From: GCA-2731375 sp964631725
GTDB lineage: Bacteria > Pseudomonadota > Alphaproteobacteria > GCA-2731375
DNA: 64,000 nucleotides
Direction: 5' to 3'
Assembly: GCA_964631725.1 (NCBI GenBank)
Contig: CAZVYX010000010.1
Coordinates: 1-64,000 of the forward strand
Position numbers and translations under genes: made by a program. Every line of letters begins with the position of its first letter. The first letter of the stretch is position 1. The notes beneath the pieces are model-generated. The model worked only from the letters and a program-made list of their open reading frames with translations, made no database searches and was not told the DNA's origin. Of the stretch, positions 58,912 to 64,000 are shown in pieces.

Positions 58912-60501
58912 ATGGACGCGTTGTCGCCCGAAGAATTTGACCTCAACAAGGACGCCTATCTGGAACGGATCGCCGATCTGCACGAGCGGCGGCAACGCTC
59001 CCGCATTGGCGGTTCCGAAGCCAGCCGGGCGCGCCATATCAAGCGCGGGCGCATGCTGCCGCGGGCCCGCGTCGATGCCTTGCTGGATCCGGGTTCGCCG
59101 TTTCTGGAACTGGCCGAACTAGTCGGCGAGGGATTTTACGACGGCGTGCCGCCCGGCGGCAGCATGATCACCGGCATCGGTCAGGTGCAGGGTCGCCACT
59201 GCATGATCATCGCCAACGATTCCACCGTGAAAGGCGGCACTTATTTCGGTGCCACCGTGCGCAAGCACACCCGGGCTCAGCGTATCGCCTGGGAAAACCG
59301 CCTGCCCTGCATCACCCTGGTGGACTCGGGCGGCGCCTTCCTGCCTGATCAGGAAAACATTCACCCCGATGAGCATCATTTCGGCTCGATCTTTTATAAT
59401 CAGGTCGGCATGTCGGCGGAAGGCATCGCGCAGATCGCAGTGGTTCTGGGGCCATGTACCGCCGGTGGGGCCTATATTCCATCGCTATGCGACGAGGTGG
59501 TGATCGTGCGCGGCCAGGGCTTCATGTATCTGGGCGGGCCGGAATTGACCAAGGCGGCGACGGGCGAGGATATCGACCGGGAGTCCCTGGGCGGGGCACA
59601 GATGCATTCCTCCGTCTCCGGCGTCACGGATTACATCGCCGAGAATGACGAACATGCCCTGGCCATAACCCGCGATATCATGGCGGAGCTGGGCGAAGAG
59701 GCGCCCCTGCGCTGGACACCCAAACCGTCGAAACCGCCGCGCCTGGATCCAAACGAAATCTATGGCCTGATCAGCCGGGACGCGCGCATCCCCACCGACA
59801 ACCGGGAAATTCTACTGCGCATGGTCGACGGCAGTGATTTCCAGGAATTCAAGCCCCTGTATGGCGAGACATTGGTCTGTGGCTTCGCCCGCATCCATGG
59901 CTTTCAGATCGGCATTCTGGCCAATCAGGGCGTCTTTTTCACGGAAGCCGCACTGAAGGGCACGCAATTCATCGACATCTGCACGAAGCGGGATATTCCC
60001 CTGCTGTTCCTCTCCGACGTCGCCGGTTTCATGGTCGGGCGCGAGGCGGAGGTCGGCGGTATCGCCAAGGCCGGCGCCAAGTTCGTTACCGCCATGAGCT
60101 CGGCGGCGGTGCCGAAATACACCATCGTCACGGGCGGGGCTTATGGCGCTGGCTATCTGGCCATGTGTAGCCGGCAGTTCAAGCCCCGCGCCCTGTTCAT
60201 GTGGCCCCACAGCCGCATCGCCATCATGGGGCCGGAACAGGCCGCCAATACCCTGGCCATGGTCAAGCGCAAGAATTTCGAGGCCGATGGCGTCGATTGG
60301 AGCGTGGAGGAGGAAGAGGCCTTCAAGGCGCCCCTGCGGGCTGAATATGAACGCTTCGCCGATGCTTATAACTTCGCCGCCAATCTGTGGGTCGACGGGG
60401 TCCTGGACCCATTGGAAACCCGGCATGCGTTGGGGCTGTTGCTGGATGTGGCCGCGCGCACGCCGGTTAAAGAAACCAATTTCGGCGTATTCCGGATGTA
60501 A
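58912..60501 (+). CDS. Acyl-CoA carboxylase, carboxyltransferase (beta) subunit
   Basis: This 529-residue subunit carries the two crotonase-like carboxyltransferase domains. It has LVDSGGAFLPDQENIHPDEHHFG, GGAYIPSLCDEVVIVRGQGFMYLGGPELTKAATGE in the first half and FLSDVAGFMVGREAEVGGIAKAGAKFV plus GGAYGAGYLAMCSRQF in the second. The AGFMVGREAEVGGIAKAGAK pattern favours methylcrotonyl- or geranyl-CoA carboxylases over propionyl-CoA ones. It is 28 bases after the dehydrogenase gene and 17 before the biotin subunit. Confidence 0.93.
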   Translation: MDALSPEEFDLNKDAYLERIADLHERRQRSRIGGSEASRARHIKRGRMLPRARVDALLDPGSPFLELAELVGEGFYDGVPPGGSMITGIGQVQGRHCMIIANDSTVKGGTYFGATVRKHTRAQRIAWENRLPCITLVDSGGAFLPDQENIHPDEHHFGSIFYNQVGMSAEGIAQIAVVLGPCTAGGAYIPSLCDEVVIVRGQGFMYLGGPELTKAATGEDIDRESLGGAQMHSSVSGVTDYIAENDEHALAITRDIMAELGEEAPLRWTPKPSKPPRLDPNEIYGLISRDARIPTDNREILLRMVDGSDFQEFKPLYGETLVCGFARIHGFQIGILANQGVFFTEAALKGTQFIDICTKRDIPLLFLSDVAGFMVGREAEVGGIAKAGAKFVTAMSSAAVPKYTIVTGGAYGAGYLAMCSRQFKPRALFMWPHSRIAIMGPEQAANTLAMVKRKNFEADGVDWSVEEEEAFKAPLRAEYERFADAYNFAANLWVDGVLDPLETRHALGLLLDVAARTPVKETNFGVFRM

Positions 60502-60518
60502 ATGGGCGGTCGCATAGC

Positions 60519-62516
60519 ATGTTCAAGAAAATCCTGATCGCCAACCGTGGCGAAATTGCCTGTCGCATCGCACGCACCAGCCAACGCCTGGGCATTGACA
60601 CCGCCACCGTTCATTCCGAGGCCGACAAAAGCGCCCTGCATGTACGGGAGGTCGGCGAGTCCATTCATATCGGCGCGGCGCCGGCCTCGGAAAGCTACCT
60701 CAATATCGAGGCTGTGGTTGCCGCCGCCAAATCGGTGGGCGCCGACGCGGTTCATCCCGGCTATGGCTTTCTCTCGGAAAATCCCGCCTTCGCCGAAGCG
60801 GTTGGCGCGGCGGACCTGACGTTCATCGGCCCCAGCGCCGAGGTCCTGCGCCAGTTCGGCGACAAGGCCGCCGCCAAGGCCGCCGCAACGGCGGCCGGCG
60901 TGGCCACGGTGCCGGGCAGCCAGAACGCCAGCGACGATCCGGCCGCCATCATGGCCGAACTGCAAACCATGATCCTGCCCGCGTTGTTGAAGGCCGTGGG
61001 CGGCGGTGGCGGCAAGGGCATGCGCGTGGTTGCCGATATGGCCGGCGCGGAAGCCGATATCGAAGCCGCCATGCGGGAAGGCCGAAATTCTTTCGCCGAT
61101 GGGCGCCTGCTGGTCGAGGAATTTCTGCCCGAAGCGCGCCATGTGGAGGTGCAAATTCTCGGCGATGGCCAGGGCAAGGTGCTGCATCTGTTGGAGCGGG
61201 AATGCTCCCTGCAGCGCCGGCACCAGAAGGTGATCGAAGAGGCGCCGGCCCTTGATCTCTCCCCGGCCCTGCGCGCACAATTGCTCGACAGCGCCGTCGC
61301 CCTGGGCCGCGCGGTCAATTACCTCGGCCTGGGCACGGTGGAGTTCATCGTCAAGGACGACCGGGCCTATTTCCTGGAGGTCAATCCCCGCCTGCAAGTG
61401 GAACATCCCGTGACCGAGATGATTACCGGCCTTGACCTGATCGAATTGCAGATCCTGGCCGTGGCGGGTCACGGCATCGCGCTGGAGCAAGATCAAATCA
61501 CCGCCACCGGCCACGCCATCGAGGCACGGATCTATGCCGAAGACCCGGCGCAAGGCTTCCTGCCTTCGACAGGCACCATTGCGCGGCTTTCGCTGCCTCA
61601 TGACGAGTTGCGCGTGGATACGGGTATCGCCGCCGGCATGGCCATCACGCCCTACTATGATCCCATGGTCGCCAAGCTGATCGCTCATGGCAGGGACAGG
61701 ACGGCGGCACTGACGAAGCTTGTCGCCGGGCTGGAGCGGTTTTCAGTCTCTGGCGTGCGCGACAACAGTGCCTTTCTCCGCGCCCTCTTGGAAACGCCCG
61801 AAGTGCGCGAGAGCGCCGGCGACACCGGTCTGATTGACCGGAAATTGGACCGGCTTGTGGCCGAGGCTGCGCCGGACGGCGCCCGGATCGCCCTGGCGGC
61901 GGCGATCTGGCTCGGCGGCCGCCGGCGACAGAATGGTACGGACATCTGGCGGGCCGACGGCTGGCAAACCGGCTGGCGACTGGGCGACGGTACCGCCGCC
62001 ATGACTGTCGCACCGATCCTGCAAGCGCGGATCGACGATGATCTGTTTGATGTCTGTTTCGGGCCACGGGACGGCGACGGCACCATGCTTATCGGTATCG
62101 GCGACGATGAACACCGCATGGTTGTTGAACCGCTCGGCGGCCATGCCTATCAGGTCACGGCGAATGGGCGCAGCCGCACGGTCCGGGCCTGGTTGGGCGA
62201 CGATTGGATCACCCTGGACGATGGCGGCAATAATTTGACCGCCGCGTTTACGCTTTATCTCGACAGCGCCCGTCAGGCCGCTTCCGCCGCATTTGGCGGC
62301 ACCGTCGAGGCGCCCCTGATGGGTCAGGTTCTGGCCGTGCAGGCGAAGGTCGGCGATACGGTCGAGCAGGGCGAGGTCCTGGTCGTGCTGGAAAGCATGA
62401 AGATGGAGATCCGCATCACCGCGCCGGGCGCCGGCGAGATCAAGGCGCTACATTGCCAGGTCGGCGGCAACGTGGAACGCGGTGCCGTTATCGTGGAACT
62501 GGAATTGGCGGATTAG
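60519..62516 (+). CDS. Acyl-CoA carboxylase, biotin carboxylase/carrier (alpha) subunit
   Basis: This 665-residue subunit joins a biotin carboxylase domain (1-450; ANRGEIACRIART, HPGYGFLSENPAFAE, AVGGGGGKGMRVV, EVNPRLQVEHPVTEMITG) to a biotin carrier domain at the C-terminus. Biotin attaches at K628 in LESMKMEIRI. This is the partner of the beta subunit and the layout of methylcrotonyl- or propionyl-CoA carboxylase alpha chains. It is the second carboxylase in the window, next to the fused one at 14.8 kb. Confidence 0.94.
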   Translation: MFKKILIANRGEIACRIARTSQRLGIDTATVHSEADKSALHVREVGESIHIGAAPASESYLNIEAVVAAAKSVGADAVHPGYGFLSENPAFAEAVGAADLTFIGPSAEVLRQFGDKAAAKAAATAAGVATVPGSQNASDDPAAIMAELQTMILPALLKAVGGGGGKGMRVVADMAGAEADIEAAMREGRNSFADGRLLVEEFLPEARHVEVQILGDGQGKVLHLLERECSLQRRHQKVIEEAPALDLSPALRAQLLDSAVALGRAVNYLGLGTVEFIVKDDRAYFLEVNPRLQVEHPVTEMITGLDLIELQILAVAGHGIALEQDQITATGHAIEARIYAEDPAQGFLPSTGTIARLSLPHDELRVDTGIAAGMAITPYYDPMVAKLIAHGRDRTAALTKLVAGLERFSVSGVRDNSAFLRALLETPEVRESAGDTGLIDRKLDRLVAEAAPDGARIALAAAIWLGGRRRQNGTDIWRADGWQTGWRLGDGTAAMTVAPILQARIDDDLFDVCFGPRDGDGTMLIGIGDDEHRMVVEPLGGHAYQVTANGRSRTVRAWLGDDWITLDDGGNNLTAAFTLYLDSARQAASAAFGGTVEAPLMGQVLAVQAKVGDTVEQGEVLVVLESMKMEIRITAPGAGEIKALHCQVGGNVERGAVIVELELAD

Positions 62517-62525
62517 CCCGTTGCC

Positions 62526-62554
62526 TTGACCTCAAAATTGCCGCCCCCTACCCT
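62526..62554 (+). promoter_or_regulatory. Possible promoter before the MFS gene
   Basis: TTGACC (62526-62531) and TACCCT (62549-62554) are separated by 17 bases, 41 bases before the MFS ATG. The -10 box is poor, and read-through from the catabolic run is equally possible. Confidence 0.3.
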
Positions 62555-62595
62555 CGTCGGACCGAATTGGGTGGGACGAATTCATAAGAGGTCAT

Positions 62596-63873
62596 ATGTC
62601 GGACAAGAGCGGAGCCTCCGCCGTATCACTTGAAGATCCCGGCGACGACACACCGGAAACGGCCCGGCCCGTTCGGGAACGCTGGACAATTGGGCTGATC
62701 AGTGCCGGGCATTTCCTAAGCCATTTCTACGGCCTGGCATTGCCGCCGCTGTTCCCGCTGCTGAAGGCCGAATTCGGCGTCAGCTATACCGAACTGGGCC
62801 TGGTGATGACCGCCTACGCCTTCCTGGGCGGATTGATACAGGCGCCGGTGGGCTTTCTGGTGGACCGCCTCGGCCCGCGCCGGGTGCTGCTGGCGGGGCT
62901 TGGTCTGATCGCCACCTCAATACTATTGATGGGTTTCGCCTCCGACTACTGGATGCTGTTGGTGCTGGCCGTGCTGGCGGGCCTGGGCAACAGCGTTTTC
63001 CATCCCGCCGACTACGCCATCCTGTCAGGGTCCATTGAAAACAAGCGGCTCGGCCGGGCCTATTCGGTGCATACCTTTTCGGGCTTCCTGGGCGGCGCCT
63101 GCGCACCGGTGGCCATATTGAGCCTTGCCAGTCTGACCGATTGGCGCACGGGACTAATCGTCTTTGGCGTGGCCGGGCTGGTCACCATGGCCGCGATGGC
63201 GTGGCGCTATGATGTCCTGGCCGGCGAGAACGACGCTGAGCAGACAACAGCGGTGGAGAGTACGCGGCAGCCGGGGACCGGACAGGCACCAAGGGGTCTG
63301 TGGTTATTGCTGACGGCGCCGGTTCTGCTGTTCCTCTGTTTCAACATTCTCTACGGCATGGCCAGCGGCGGACTGCTCGCCTTCACGGTCAGCGCCTTGA
63401 TGAACCTGCACGGCCTAGACCTCGACCTGGCCAGCGCCGCCCTGACGGGGCATCTGTTCGGCGTGGTGGGCGGAATTCTACTCGCCGGGATCATCGCCGA
63501 CCGCCTGCCGCATCATCATATCGCGGCAGCCGGCGCCATGCTTCTGGCGGCAACGGCCACCGTGCTGCCGGCCCTGCTGACGCCAAGCGGCACGGTTCTA
63601 GTGGTGATCATGATATTCAGCGGCATCGGCCTGGGCGCCGTATTGCCACCGCGCGACCTGATGGTCCGGGCCCTGACCCCGCCGGGTGAGACGGGCAAGG
63701 TCTTCGGCTTCGTCTTCGTCGGTTTTTCCGTCGGTATCAGCGTCGCATCCGTGCTGTTCGGCTGGCTGCTGGACGGCGGCATGCCGGCGATGGTCTTCAT
63801 GCTATCAGCCGCTTTCGCGATCCTGGCGCTCATAGCGATCACCGCGGCGCATCATCTGACGCCTCGGGACTAG
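62596..63873 (+). CDS. MFS transporter
   Basis: This 425-residue protein has about twelve transmembrane helices and a long hydrophilic N-terminus. The MFS loop 2-3 pattern GFLVDRLGPRRVLLAGLG near 90 is clear, and a second IIADRLPHHHIAAAGAM motif lies near 290. A central loop (about 205-235) separates the halves. It follows the catabolic run on the same strand and may import the pathway substrate, though this is only context. Confidence 0.88.
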   Translation: MSDKSGASAVSLEDPGDDTPETARPVRERWTIGLISAGHFLSHFYGLALPPLFPLLKAEFGVSYTELGLVMTAYAFLGGLIQAPVGFLVDRLGPRRVLLAGLGLIATSILLMGFASDYWMLLVLAVLAGLGNSVFHPADYAILSGSIENKRLGRAYSVHTFSGFLGGACAPVAILSLASLTDWRTGLIVFGVAGLVTMAAMAWRYDVLAGENDAEQTTAVESTRQPGTGQAPRGLWLLLTAPVLLFLCFNILYGMASGGLLAFTVSALMNLHGLDLDLASAALTGHLFGVVGGILLAGIIADRLPHHHIAAAGAMLLAATATVLPALLTPSGTVLVVIMIFSGIGLGAVLPPRDLMVRALTPPGETGKVFGFVFVGFSVGISVASVLFGWLLDGGMPAMVFMLSAAFAILALIAITAAHHLTPRD

Positions 63874-63950
63874 ATAATTACGAATAAATTTCTTATATTG
63901 GTATTATGAAATTATTTTGGAATAATCCACTACATTGATCGGAGTGGGAA

Positions 63951-64000
63951 ATGAGTGAAACGGCGGAGAGAGATACGGCGGTTTCGCGTCTGGTCGGTGA
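63951..64000 (+). CDS. Start of a gene, product unknown (runs off right edge)
   Basis: An ATG at 63951 lies 6 bases after GGAGTGGG, a strong ribosome site, and opens MSETAERDTAVSRLVG before the window ends. The 77 bases before it are AT-rich and could hold a promoter. Too little is visible for identification. Confidence 0.5.
   Translation, partial: MSETAERDTAVSRLVG

Noticed and set aside
1..64000. Selenocysteine machinery genes, CRISPR arrays, insertion sequences, phage or integron parts
   Set aside because: None were found. No selA/B/C/D, repeat-spacer arrays, transposase or integrase motifs were seen, so the selenium genes must lie elsewhere if the selenoprotein is real.

Overview
This 64 kb window is GC-rich bacterial DNA, densely packed with genes on both strands. 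Gene content points to an alphaproteobacterium, probably a free-living, metabolically versatile Rhodospirillales-like organism. The evidence is an Hsp20 gene paired with a DUF1150 gene, a membrane-anchored CycM-type cytochrome c, a PheA/KdsB/cytochrome c neighbourhood, a tRNA promoter of the TTGACA/TATATC type, and many catabolic and peptide-uptake genes. No phage, transposase, integrase, rRNA or CRISPR array was seen, and no gene-free stretch exceeds 300 bases.

Layout. 1-8.2 kb: the N-terminal part of argG, a small zinc-ribbon protein, an hsp20-DUF1150 pair behind a possible RNA thermometer, an aminotransferase, a urate-oxidase-type membrane domain, an enolase-superfamily enzyme, a ParDE toxin-antitoxin pair, tRNA-Met(CAT), pdxH and an SDR. 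8.2-12.2 kb: an operon whose first gene is read here as a selenoprotein. An in-frame TGA sits exactly in a U-G-S-C motif and is followed by a bacterial SECIS-like hairpin. Next come a paralogue of its C-terminal domain and a thioredoxin-reductase-like flavoprotein. 12.3-18.3 kb: a PQQ-type sugar dehydrogenase, a DAO-type oxidoreductase and a one-chain biotin carboxylase/BCCP/carboxyltransferase. 18.3-25.8 kb: a Yej-type peptide ABC importer with two substrate-binding proteins. 26-32.6 kb: a second ParDE pair, hisN-type phosphatase, cytochrome c, kdsB, pheA, a trans-3-hydroxy-L-proline dehydratase-type enzyme, a DMT permease and nudC. 32.8-40.2 kb: a flavoprotein, an AAA+ ATPase, an amidase, a TPR protein and an M81 peptidase. 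40.3-51 kb: a BI-1 membrane protein, the ybbP-ybbA/tesA group, thpR, cobB, a minimal zincin, a Sel1-repeat protein, a pterin dehydratase, an SDR, a DUF1232 protein and a DMT permease. 51.2-63.9 kb: one long rightward catabolic run.

How genes work together. The rightward run encodes acetoacetyl-CoA synthetase, three tandem isocitrate-lyase/PEP-mutase-family lyases, a two-subunit aconitase-type hydro-lyase, an acyl-CoA dehydrogenase, a two-subunit biotin carboxylase and an MFS permease. It looks like a pathway that hydrates and cleaves an alkylated dicarboxylic acid and carboxylates the resulting acyl-CoA. The closest known logic is dimethylmaleate hydratase plus 2,3-dimethylmalate lyase, but the true substrate is not decided by sequence. 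The selenoprotein operon is the most unusual part. Its N-terminal domain resembles the family of UGSC/CGSC proteins and, more distantly, the selenoprotein-B type reductases, and it travels with its own dithiol flavoprotein. A dispersed intergenic palindromic repeat occurs at least three times in the window.
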